Assembly: GCA_031472005.1 (NCBI GenBank) | Contig: PZJY01000012.1 | Coordinates: 496,001-560,000 of the forward strand | DNA length: 64,000 nt | Source of the DNA: Tetracladium setigerum | Taxonomy: Eukaryota > Ascomycota > Leotiomycetes > Helotiales | Reading direction: 5' to 3' | Shown here: positions 1-10,565 of the stretch, piece after piece | Layout of the letters: the number at the start of each line of letters is the position of its first letter | Numbering within the stretch: the stretch's first letter is position 1 | Translations under genes and position numbers: made by a program | The notes under the pieces: generated by a model | Seen by the model: only the letters and a program-made list of their open reading frames with translations | Database searches by the model: none | What the model was told of the DNA's origin: nothing

Positions 1-1830
1 CATCGAGGAACCCCAAGGAGGTACTGGGTGCGTGGTCTGATTTGCGTTCTTGTTAACCTCGTTTTGATGTTCTCCCATCGAATGTTGTAAAGCTGCTTCA
101 TGTTGAAGAGCATGAACATAGCCCCAAATCGATGTCGGTCCTGGATCTCCAAATCTCCTCTCCTTCCTCGTTAAAGACGGAGCTGGATTTTCACGAAATG
201 TAGCCTTCGAATTTGGCTTTGCTCGAGGATCACTTGCGAGTAATTCTTCGCCGTGTATAGTTGGTTTCACAGGCACTGGGCTTTCAAGATCGTAGCTGAT
301 CTTGACTTTCTTTGGTGCAGGTATTACTGCTCGTCGACTTGGTTTTGGTTGTTGTGAAGCAATTTCCGCATTCGAAAGTGTAGCAAAATATCCGTTCTTG
401 TGTCTGTCTGCAAGGGAAGTATACGTGCATCCAAAGACCTGCGATATAAATAATTTAGCAAGGCCTGCGTCGAAAGAGAGGGACAGACAGAGCGAAAGAA
501 CTCACCTTCTCAAACTCATACCTCATCTCTTCCCCTTTCTCATGCCATCCAAAAGCCTCCACCTTATCAACATACATCAACCCATCTCTCCACCTCCTCC
601 CCATCTTCCTCTCCGCCAAAACTTGTCCATCATCCCCAACCAACTCCACTGTATACGCAAACGCAACACATAGAATCTCATATAAACACCACGCGGCCTT
701 CTCAGCCTTCACATTCCCATCACCTACATAAACAACACTGCCGAAATCAAAGTAGATGTTATCTTCGTTTCTTTTGAGCGTACTTCCCGGCCAGGCATTA
801 TTAGGAAGTAATTGCTGAAGATTAGAAAGGCGAAGATTTTGAACGCCGGTGTGTTTGCGGGCTGGGATGAGGATGTGGAGGTGGTTGATTAGTTGGGCCT
901 GTGTTGTTTGTGGGATGTCTTTTGGCTTTGCTGCTGCTGCGTTGCCTTGTTCTTTGCTTTTGGTAATAGCGCGAAAATACTCGTTGGTGAAGCCGGCTGC
1001 TGAGAGCAATCTGTTGAAGGGAATGGATCCAGGTAGATATTTCTTGGTTCGACGGAGGTCCAGTCGATAGGTAATATGGGTTTATGACGCTTTGGACGCA
1101 GTTCCCGTGGGGGTAAGTTGTTTTCCCTTGGGTGCTCCTGGAAGTCTGGTCTTGGTCTGGCTTGTTTGTCATTATATCTGGAGCGCGAACGAGAGCCAGT
1201 CTCTGTGTATTTCTCCCAGCCGTGATGGGGTCTGTAATAAGAGGGCTACTGTTCGTGAGATGTCTCTGCATCACCATAGATCCAATGTCTTGGTTGTGCG
1301 AGGTTGTTGTGGTTGTTGGCAGACATGGGCTTCCATCTCGATTTATAAGAACCTATCCAATCTCGTGGAAAAGGTGCCATGTTTCTTGTCTTCTTCTGAT
1401 GGCTGATGTCATGACTGCGCTTAGGAGAACAATCTTGAGCATTATTTCGTGGTAAAGTGGCGCTCCGGTCCTAAGAAATATATCACTGGATGGCGCCCTT
1501 GATAGAGTAACGAGCAGCATGCAGCACCTCGTCATCAATCTCGTTCACGACGGCATCCCTTGGTGGAGGTCTCAAGAGCTGATAGACACAGTCAGTGAGT
1601 GGATTGAGTGTCAGATTAGACGAGGAGAAAGAGACCTCATCGTCGCTCAGCTCCATGCTCTCCTCCTCCTCGTCGTCATCGTCGTCAGATCCAAGGAAGT
1701 TCGATCGTGGCGATTCGGGCTCGTAGTTGAATCTTGAAGGTATGTCGTCCTTGATGGATTCTGGTTCAGCTCGTAGATCATCGATTTGCGAACCGGAATC
1801 CATCTCTTGTTCGCGCGTGCCGTGAGCCAT
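1..1830 (-). CDS. Unidentified protein, 3'-partial, reading frame broken
   Basis: I do not recognise this family. The likely start is the ATG at 1830, followed by a very acidic stretch (run of D/E) and an exon to about 1487, where a GTGATA donor fits. A second open stretch follows in phase (about 1410-1020). It carries an in-frame TAG at 1246-1248 with coding-like sequence on both sides, preceded by CAG. Near 1019-1021 the frame must shift by one base to continue into the well-formed stretch 1018-506; one extra base in the GGG run would do it. A normal intron (505-439, GTGAGT...CAG) then leads into an exon that stays open to position 1, so the C-terminus lies outside the window. The exon at 1018-506 looks globular; the last exon is basic and probably disordered. 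This may be an intact gene with sequence errors or a decaying gene. Function unknown. Confidence 0.45.
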
Positions 1831-3348
1831 CGTTTGGTGCGGAGGGGAAAGAAATAACAAACTCTGCAAATCGTGCGCTTGTAATTGAAAGGTCGAAGGA
1901 TATGAGAAAAGGAGAAGTTGACTTGACGTGCGAAAGTAAAGGTGAAGGTGAACAGCAGCGGGTGCAATTGTGGTCTACTCGCTTATATGGACAATAGGTA
2001 GGTAAAGAAATTCGCCTTTGAAAGGCGTTAGCACGCTGAGAAAGATGAGATGAAATGAGAATTGGGGTGACGATATGACATTTTTAAGATTGTTTATCTT
2101 ATGTGCATTTATTCTGGGCATTCTGGTGTTTTTCTCTCATGTTCAAAGCTCTTCCTGCTTGCACAAAACATTGTGAGAAGTGGGATTGCAGCTCAAGGGA
2201 GAATCTTTTGTGATAGTCAAAGTGAAAACGAGGCAAATAGAGAATCAGTGACCCTTGTCCAAAGGCTTGAATTCTTTCTCTTTCAGAATCTAAAATGGTC
2301 AATGCAGGGAACAAGATAAGAAATCAACCCGAATGTCTGCTCCCAAGCCTTTAACCTTTCCACCGAACTCTACTTTCACAACGCCAACAAACGACACTGA
2401 TTTAAGCCAATGCGTAATTGGCAAAAAAAACTTGGGTACACTTTTTCAGACAGAGGCTTTGGATGCACGGTTTCGCATCAAATACAGTACGAATGGGGGA
2501 GAGAAACGTGTAATGTTGGTCATCCATCAATCAGCAAAATATATCCCCGAATGCACAATGCTATTGACATCCCTGCAAAATAACAGCGACGACGTGGCTC
2601 AACTATACATTTCCTGAGCTATAACACCCGCCCTTCCGACCTCATCCAAAAAAAAAAGGAAGAATGGTATCTCAGAGACAAACACACACAATCCTGAATT
2701 TTTCGAAATTGTTTTCCCAGGGAAACAATCATGAACGACTTTGCATCGTCCTAACCAAAAAAAGATACTTTGTGCCCGTCCATGGACTAAGCGCAACTTT
2801 CCAACGTTCTCCCGCTCGAAGCGAAACGAAGCGTACGAAGGGCCAAAAAAATTCTAAGACATCCAAACTTTCAGCCGGTCTTGAAACTAGGGACAAAAAA
2901 AGAGACCGTGCTGTTCGGAGAAATAAATGCGAAGTGCAACAAAAAAACCATCAGATGGTTCCCGACACTCTGGGAGAGGGAAGGAGGGAGGAACGGACGT
3001 GGCATGGCATGGCTCGTTGGTTTCTCGCCCTGTGGTGAGTGTGTGGTTGTTGTGGGTGGATGTTTTGTTTTGTCGGAACTTTTGGCAGTCTCATCTTTTG
3101 CCGTCGCGATGACATGACCTGGTAGGCTTCATCTCATTTGTAATTGACGTCGTTTCCGATCGGAAATTTTCTGGGTTCGAGGTAATCAATTCCAAACGCA
3201 CCGCCGTCAGTAATGCTGTTGGTGATTTTTCTTTGCACCGCCGTGACCTTGCTAATAATGTGGATGCCATCTTATCATTATTCATTACCACCAAAACCCT
3301 GGATGATGTCCAGCAATATTTTTATCCCAGCAATGTTGTAGAATATCT
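1831..3348. other. Intergenic, nothing convincing
   Basis: This lies between the divergent 5' end of the left-edge gene and the 3' end of SWC5. The small open frames here (for example 2333-2617 and 2664-3038) have no recognisable domain, no splice context and no codon-like composition, so I do not call them. The first 150 bases or so should hold the promoter and leader of the left-edge gene. Confidence 0.6.
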
Positions 3349-4464
3349 TCAAACAGGCAGCCCCCTTGCCCTCCGACTTTCCTCTTCCTTCTTCTCCTCC
3401 ACTCTGGCCAAAAATTCTTGTCGCGCTTTATATGCACCCTTGCTCTTCCCAGCGGCGTCAAGCTCGTCCTTGATGCCTTCTTTATCCACAAAGCCTGCCC
3501 AGTCCATTGCACTCTTCTCGACAGTATTGAGTTTCTTCTCTTTGCCGGTTGCATTTCCGACCAATACGATGCCATTGCTATCCTTCCTAATTCCAAAGTT
3601 CAGGTCTGGACGATGTGGTAGTTCCGCAAGTATTGGTTCGAAGATTGAGCGACGCGCTTTTTTGACAGGTCGCTTGGGCTTGGTAAACAGAGATGCTTCT
3701 TCTTCTGGAGCGACCGGAAGGGAGGAAGGATCTGGTTGCGATGCTAGGTATAATTTTGCCTCTGCTGAGTGGCGAGACACGAGTTTTTGTTCTGTGTGGA
3801 CCTTCCCAGCGAAGTTGTATGAACGCTTGATCAATATCATGGAATCCGGTCCATCGCTTAAGGTGGTGCTCGGGGAGCGAGGTACTTGTCGACTTTCGTT
3901 GCGTAATGTGGTGGGCGATAGGGAGTGGGATGTAGGTTCGCCGGCCGGTATAGGTTGCGAGGGAGAAGGGGGTGGTTTGTCGGAGATCATAGCTGCCCAT
4001 AGAGAGTCTACATCTATTGTTGAGGTGGCAGCAGAGGCAAGAGGTTTCTTCTCGATTTTCCTATAACATGTCAGTTCCATTGTACTCCCTAAACCACAAA
4101 GCCAAGAGAGAACATACTCCTGTGCACGCATACTCCTCGTCTTAATTAGACCTCCATCACCACCCTCATCCTCGTCCTCCACACCTTTCTTCCCCTTCCT
4201 CTTCCTGCGCTTCAGCCCTTTCTCAATAATAGCCTCATCACCCGAGTTTTCAAATCCTGCATCTTCAGCTTCCTCCTCTATCCGCTTCCGTTTTGATGCT
4301 GATTTCTCCTTGTCTTTCCCTTTGCCTGTCTCGCCATCCGATTCGTCATCTGACGAATCTTCTGCGTCTCCCTGCGCGGTAGCAGCGGCTGCCTCGTCTG
4401 GCGCGAAGTCTGAGTCCTCTTCGGAGGCATACTCATCGTCTGATGGAATAAGTGCTGGCGGCAT
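3349..4464 (-). CDS. SWC5: SWR1 complex subunit Swc5 (BCNT-C domain)
   Basis: Swc5 is a subunit of the SWR1 remodeler, which exchanges H2A for H2A.Z in nucleosomes. The protein is about 352 aa from two exons (4464-4118 and 4060-3349). The 57-nt intron has a GTATGT donor and TAG acceptor and joins in phase. The start at 4464 follows the pattern MPPALIPSDDEY; in-frame sequence upstream is not protein-like. Residues 1-105 are acidic and Lys/Arg-rich, as expected for a histone-binding, nuclear region. DVDSLW lies near residue 131. The C-terminal 90 residues form the BCNT-C domain, with its hallmark MDWAGFVDKEGI followed by the conserved Y..R..FL.RVE ending. Family assignment is by this motif; the function is from the family. 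The frame is intact. Confidence 0.88.
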   Translation of the reverse strand: MPPALIPSDDEYASEEDSDFAPDEAAAATAQGDAEDSSDDESDGETGKGKDKEKSASKRKRIEEEAEDAGFENSGDEAIIEKGLKRRKRKGKKGVEDEDEGGDGGLIKTRSMRAQEYVLSWLCGLGSTMELTCYRKIEKKPLASAATSTIDVDSLWAAMISDKPPPSPSQPIPAGEPTSHSLSPTTLRNESRQVPRSPSTTLSDGPDSMILIKRSYNFAGKVHTEQKLVSRHSAEAKLYLASQPDPSSLPVAPEEEASLFTKPKRPVKKARRSIFEPILAELPHRPDLNFGIRKDSNGIVLVGNATGKEKKLNTVEKSAMDWAGFVDKEGIKDELDAAGKSKGAYKARQEFLARVEEKKEEESRRARGLPV

Positions 4465-6300
4465 GGCTAGAGATTGAGGGGTTCTTTGGTGATGTGTGGG
4501 GAATGGATGGGTTGAAAATCGCGAGGTTCGAGTTGTGACGAGGCTGAAATTCAAACGCGATTTTGCTGCATGGATGCCTCAGGCTCCAGAGTTCCCCCAA
4601 GGCTGAGACGAAGCCTTCTCGTCGTCGAGTCCAAGGGCAGTCAGTCCAGTTTCTGGGTAATTGTGAAGTTTCATGTTTGGCGAAAGCTGTCCTGCAAATT
4701 ATGGTGATTATCAATGTAATCATTTCCTCGAAATTGCAGCTGTTGACTCTTTCCTTTCTACGCATCTGCAAGCATAGATGAGATCCATTATTTCCCTTGT
4801 TCGCAAGAGTGGTCGTCTAGGAATGGCGACATGGGGACAAGAGCCTCCTGAAACAAAACATCCTCCCCGAATTCCCCAGAGTGAAGAGACGAGACAACCG
4901 AGATCAGATCGACACTTTCGACAGATCTCTCATCTCAACAATCAACCGTGCCCGCCGTGCCCCCTCAGTCATCACGGCTATTTTGGCTTCTTTTATACTT
5001 CTCAAACACCGATCATCTCTCGTCTCCAAACAAACTCCAAAAACGCAATAATAATCCCCTCCCCGAATCCTCCGATACTGTATTAATCTCGAGGCTCATC
5101 TTTCAGGACCGCAGAATTGAACATCACAATAACAAAATTAAATTCCCAACCAAAATCTAAAGTTGCCGGACCAAATGAAACGAAACCAAACGGAACCAAA
5201 GTTACCAAACCAAACGGAACCAACATACAGTATCGCCACAGCCGGACACATGCAAGCAACAAAATCACACCTACGGAGTGCAGTACTCAAGTACTTCAAC
5301 CTACCTACCTCGCACAAAAGTGGCGCGCCATCATATAATGCAGGCATCTCGTAAAAGCACACAAGTACTATTTATTCTATACCAAGTAGTGGGCAGATTT
5401 TTTATTTCGTTTCACCACTACTTCGATATGTTGTTGTCGTACCACCACCACCACAGGAAGTTGTGTAACCACGAGCAAGTTATGTTGTATGGTGCTGCGT
5501 TGTGTGCACCACCTTCTTTCTGGGACTTTTGACAGATTCAGCCTGTGGTGAGTGACGAGGACAAGATACTAGCCAGCCTCGTTTCTTATCTTGTGCCATT
5601 GACCATCCCCACCTATCATACAGTAAAGTACATGTACATGGAACCACGGCAGGCACACTCTCTCTCTTTTCTCTTGTCAGTCAGTCGTTAGTGGTATGTC
5701 AAAAGGTACTGTAAGTACTGCAAGTACCTAAGCGCAGTAACTCGAAGTATTATAAGTATCAACCGAGCACAAAAATCTCTCGGCACACAGAAGGGGCGTG
5801 AATGAATGAATGAAGTACAGTAGTGTGAAGGAAATGGGCTGAAATCTGCCAGTTTGACTACTTGGTGGTGGTGGTGTTTTTGAGTTGCACCTTTTTTTTA
5901 AAGATCGCCAAGCGAACAAACAGCAACGGGAAGTCTGAGTTTCGACCAGGGGGAGGAGGGGATGGATCCCTCCGCCTTTTTCCTTTCATTGTGTCCCGCT
6001 GGTGATGGTTGGTGGTGGACCGCCGTGGTGCATTCTTAGATAGAGTTTTTTTTGTGGCTTTGAATGTACAGTACATGGGGTGGTTCACTGGTGGGTTCTT
6101 CCTTTCTTGCCGCCTGTTCCTGTTGATCAATGAATGATGATAATGACGAGAGGTTTCAGATAGATGATTTTGGGAGAGGTAAGATCTTACTACCTCTAAC
6201 TTTTATATTGAATCTTTGGGTTTTTGGGTCTTTGGAGTACAGGACTAACTCAAAAATGAACTTTCGTAAAGGTTTCCAGAGATCTACTAAACTAGGTACA

Positions 6301-6314
6301 GTACAGTACTGTAC
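6301..6314. repeat. Perfect palindrome GTACAGTACTGTAC
   Basis: A 14-base perfect palindrome in intergenic DNA, related to the TACTGTACAGTA family seen elsewhere in the window. It could be a site for a dimeric regulator or a low-complexity relic; no function is shown. Confidence 0.6.
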
Positions 6315-7102
6315 GTAACTGGTGCGAGATGGGATGAGATGGCCAAAGATCTAGAAAGCTCTCAGCAGTCCGTCGTCTCAGAGCGAGCGACATGACCACC
6401 CCTCCTCAGCAAAGCATGTGCCATCCCATCCCATCCCAACAGAGCTGAGAGAGCCTGAACTACTACTCGACGGACTGCTTGACAGTTGTATAGAACAAGC
6501 TGAACGTGACAAGCTTCATCCTGGGAGACAGAGAGCTTTGTATTATTAGAGCTTCCAGAAGAAAATTGGCCACAACATTTTGCCTAGGAGTCAATTAAAG
6601 GTTTGTCTCCCAGTGTCCATGGTAATAATTAATAATTATAATGGTAAGCCTTGGTGGAAGGATTGAAGGGCGAAAGCTTGACGGACGGACGTACTTCGAA
6701 GTATCGAAGGTTGTTTACTCCGGCACTTACTTTACCCCGAGTATCTTCATGAACTATCTGGATGACAGTAATTGAGTTGAGTGATTGATGAGTCAGGTAG
6801 GTAGGTAGGTACTGTATGTAGGAAACATACCTACTGCTCTGAGCATCCATCCATATCCCACTACTTCCTTTGCTACAGTACCGACTGTACAGTATCTTGG
6901 AATCTCTCCGCAATACTGCGTCGACTCCCCATCTGCCTTTTCCCTTTGCAGTCATTTTCCGAGTCACGATGACCTACCTAACCTCTATCTCCTTCAAATC
7001 CCTTCAAATACGAGCTTCGGCTTCGCGTTTTTTGCTATTTGGAGCTTCTGCGTCCAAGAGGTCCCCACCATAGCATGCACAAGCACAAGCAGTGCAGTTC
7101 AC

Positions 7103-7114
7103 TACTGTACAGTA
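7103..7114. repeat. Palindrome TACTGTACAGTA, copy 1
   Basis: Perfect 12-base palindrome in the upstream region of the BNI4-like gene. Identical copies occur at 9131, 37285, 61970 and 62137. All are intergenic. Confidence 0.65.
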
Positions 7115-7947
7115 TCCCCCACTCGCACAGACGAAATGCGGCTACTGTATCTTCCGATTGTTGCTGTTGTTATTATTACACTGCTGCGGAGTTTTTCGCG
7201 TCTCTCTGAAGAAGAGAAGAAGAAGAAGAGAAGACCAATCAAGTCTCCCACGCAGTTGAAAGATATTTCGAAGTAGTAGAGAGACAAGAGCGACAAGACG
7301 AGAGTGCGCTTGACTCTGCCCGTATCTATCTTTCTATCTTCATTGGAAGATCGTCGTCAAAGAGAAGGTTTTAAGTTTCCGCCCGTGGTGTTCTGTCGCT
7401 CGCGTCACATTAATTCGGTATATTTCTATTATTCGCCGTTCTCCTCTCTCCTCCAACAAGAAGAAGAAGAAAAACTCTGTTCAGAAAGGTCGAGGCCGTG
7501 GAGTAAAGGTAGACGCGGACAGCTCGAAAGTTTCGAAAGGAAAGGCAGCAGCAGAGGAAACTCTATCTCCCTCTCAGCTGGGCGAGGAAGCAAAGATCAC
7601 CCAGGTGTCCGTGTGTCGTCGGCGCTCCTGCATGAAATCGTACATTAAACGAAGAAAAAAGAGAGATGGACGGAGTGAGGGAGTGTAGGCTGGGGGGATT
7701 GATTGGTGAGAATAAATCGGCTGGCAATCCGCCACATCGCGTCCGGTTGGTTGTTGTTTAAACTTGTTTGGGGCGTTGAGAGGCGTTGTGATTCCCTGCT
7801 TGTGGAGGATGGGAGAGGCTTTTTTGGGGTGATGGACTGAGAGTTGGGGAAATAATGTTTGATTTGAAGAAGAGATGTGGAAAGATGGAAAAGAAGTAGA
7901 AGAAGACGAAGAAGAAGCTCGGGCTCTTTTTGGTAATACCTACCCCT

Positions 7948-8002
7948 GGATTGATGGATTGATGGATTGATGGATTATTGATTGATGGATGACGGATTGA
8001 TG
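7948..8002. repeat. TTGATGGA tandem repeat
   Basis: Imperfect 8-base tandem repeat (TTGATGGA and variants), about six units, in intergenic DNA. No coding potential was seen. Confidence 0.8.
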
Positions 8003-9130
8003 GCACGTCAAGGCTGAGGAGTGACGACGAGCTGCTTTCGCTATGCTGGCTGCTTGCATAAAATCAAAATGCTCGATGATGAATGATGATTCGGTTGTTT
8101 GCTACATTATCCACCTCACACGCGTCGCACACGCCCGCCCGACCTTTTCTTTTCGTCGTTTCAGAAAAGTGAGTCGGGCTGTTGGTCTCTGTTGGTCTCG
8201 TCGATTCCGACCACTCAGGGATGCTGATCTCCAGAAATTTTGATTCTCCAGGTTAGTTGTTAGATCTCCAGATTTTGTAATTGTTCGCCCCCCTCGTCCG
8301 TTCTTCATTCACATGGGGCGGGGCGGGTGAACTTGGTTGCATTCAGCAATTATTATTCAGGGCCAGCTGGTTGGTTCTTGTCGTGATCTGTCGTGATCTG
8401 ACCAGACCATCCCGGCAAATGGGATGAGCTAGATGAAATGCTAGATGAATGCATTAGTTGATTGTTGAGGGGCGGAGGAAGAGGGGAGGGAGGGTTTTGC
8501 CTTTTGAGTGTTTGTTCAGTCAGAAGAATTGAGAGGATGGAATAATGTAATGGAATGGAAAATACTGATGGTGTTATTGTCTAATTGTTGTGGTCAATAA
8601 TTGATCAGATATCCTCGGTCCTCGAGAGGACTTAGTTGCTCAGGCAAAGGGCATGGGGGATAGAGTTCTGCAGTTCCTTGATCATGATATTTATTGCTTT
8701 TTCAGAAGCGAGGCGAGGTGGTCAATGTTTGTTTACATTGCTCCTCCCTCCTTCTTCCCTCCCGAGCTGATGATTGTATGGTACCTCATGGCATGCGGCA
8801 GTGATCTTCAGCTGTGATTGTCTTACCATAATAAAATGTTTAAATGTATCCCCATCGCCTGTCTGTCTTCACGGTACATGTTTTTATTACATTCAGTAAT
8901 ATGTAGGTATTGTTAGAGGTTTGCAAGCAGGAAATGTAAGGTCGTATCGTCAGCAGAAAGGGGGCAGCAGAAGCAGCGAAGTGGAGACGCGAGCATCTTT
9001 CTTGACCAGGGAAAGGAAACAAACTTCTTCACGCGGCGAAGTTGCAAGGGAGGAAGAGGGAACATGTGAAGCTACCGGGGAAGAAGGAGGAGGAGAAGAG
9101 GAATGGACAAAAAATCATAGAGAAGATACT

Positions 9131-9142
9131 TACTGTACAGTA
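9131..9142. repeat. Palindrome TACTGTACAGTA, copy 2
   Basis: Exact 12-base palindrome in intergenic DNA about 1.4 kb upstream of the BNI4-like start. Confidence 0.65.
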
Positions 9143-10565
9143 ATAATAATGTGGTTTCCAGCGTCGTTGTTGTTCTGCTCTTTGCTTTCTTTCCATGTTG
9201 GATTCATCATTCTTCCCCTTGTCGCCAAGGTATGCTTCTTAATGACAACGGTCGTGTGTATTGTTTCTGTACCACTCCCGTGCTGTTGTAAATACTGTAA
9301 GAAGAAGAAGATGAGGAGGAGGAACAATCCAGTTAGAAGTCGAAGAATAATAAATTGATCATTACCTATTTCAATGCCTGCAAATGTCCTTGATAATGCA
9401 TCTCTCTCTCGAACCCTCGCTCGCCTAGCCCCCAGAGCAGACGCCACCCTCTGCAACAAATTAACTGGCTCTGGCAAAATAATGCAAAGCATGCTGCGCT
9501 GCGTGCGAGTACCTACGGAGTAGAGAACCAGCCAGCCCGGGAGCACTACTGAGCCGTCAGCCTTTGCCCCAAGGCAAGCAAGCAAGCCAGCAGCTCGTTT
9601 CTGCTCCCTACCACCACTAACTCCTGCACGCAGTCCGTCCAACCCGATCAGGCTCATCTCTCTCCATTATTCCAAAAGTGAAAGGGAAGCTTGAGCGAGC
9701 AGTTTGAGGAAAAACATCCTCCTCCCCTCCCATCTATTCTTCTTCACTCTTCCTCTCTCGACGACCCATCTATCTTCTGATTCTATTTTCCATTTTTGCT
9801 TCCCTTCTCGTTGTCGTTGTGCCGTTTGCCCTCTGCTCCGCTACGCAATCGTCCCATTCCGCTACGACCACATTCCACGCTCGCCCCGGAACACACTCTT
9901 CTCCTCCTCGCTTCTCCTGACTGCCTTCTCTCCTCCCCCTTCTCCAACCGACCATCCTCGAGCAGACCACGGCGGATTTGGCACACATTCTCTCGTGCGC
10001 CCTTCTTGCACATCTGCGAGAATAATACACCTTTGATTTCCTTGCTCACGCCTACCCTTGTGGGTGCACGGCTTCAGCGGCTTTCCTTACGACCAAAAAG
10101 GCAGTGGAGAAACGACGAAGAAGATCCACGGTAACAGTGTGTTCTTGACAACGACGCGAGCAATTTTCTCACCACTTCAACTTTCCCGGCCGCAGGCGTC
10201 CTACAATTCGCTTCTCTATCTCCAGTACCAATCGACCCGTTAACTCGCGTTGATCTTTTCGCTCCTCGTAATACTCGTGCTTTCCTAGCACACTCTTCCT
10301 CCCCAAGGTTCGTGATACGAGCTGGAGCCCCCATCCTTCCAACAAGGACGCGGCCATCCCTCCTACAACACCATCTCTCCACCCATTGGTCTCATGAATA
10401 GAGCCCTTTGAGACACCATAACTAACATGCCTCTGGTTGCAGATTCCCATTTCCATTCCATCCTTCTCCCCTCTACGAACAAACACACGAGCGTCTGAGA
10501 AGGTCTGACAACTGGGACTAAACCCCGTGTTGTCTGCCACTCACGAGCTTCCATAACATCACACC

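Larger units (their letters stand above)
4465..10565. other. Long ORF-poor interval (promoters and leaders)
   Basis: About 6.1 kb with no supportable gene, between the divergent starts of SWC5 (-) and the BNI4-like gene (+). It holds simple repeats (TTGATGGA units at about 7948-8002, GGTA units near 6797-6812) and repeated palindromes around TGTACA (6301-6314, 6884-6893, 7103-7114, 9131-9142). The last 900 bases or so before 10566 are pyrimidine-rich, as in long 5' leaders. Open frames here are short and compositionally biased. Confidence 0.55.

Noticed and set aside
2333..3038. Small open frames between the left-edge gene and SWC5
   Set aside because: They are short, have no domain or splice context and have mixed composition.
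3233..4066. 277-codon open frame antisense to SWC5
   Set aside because: It is a shadow of the SWC5 second exon; the minus strand has the BCNT-C domain and proper splicing.
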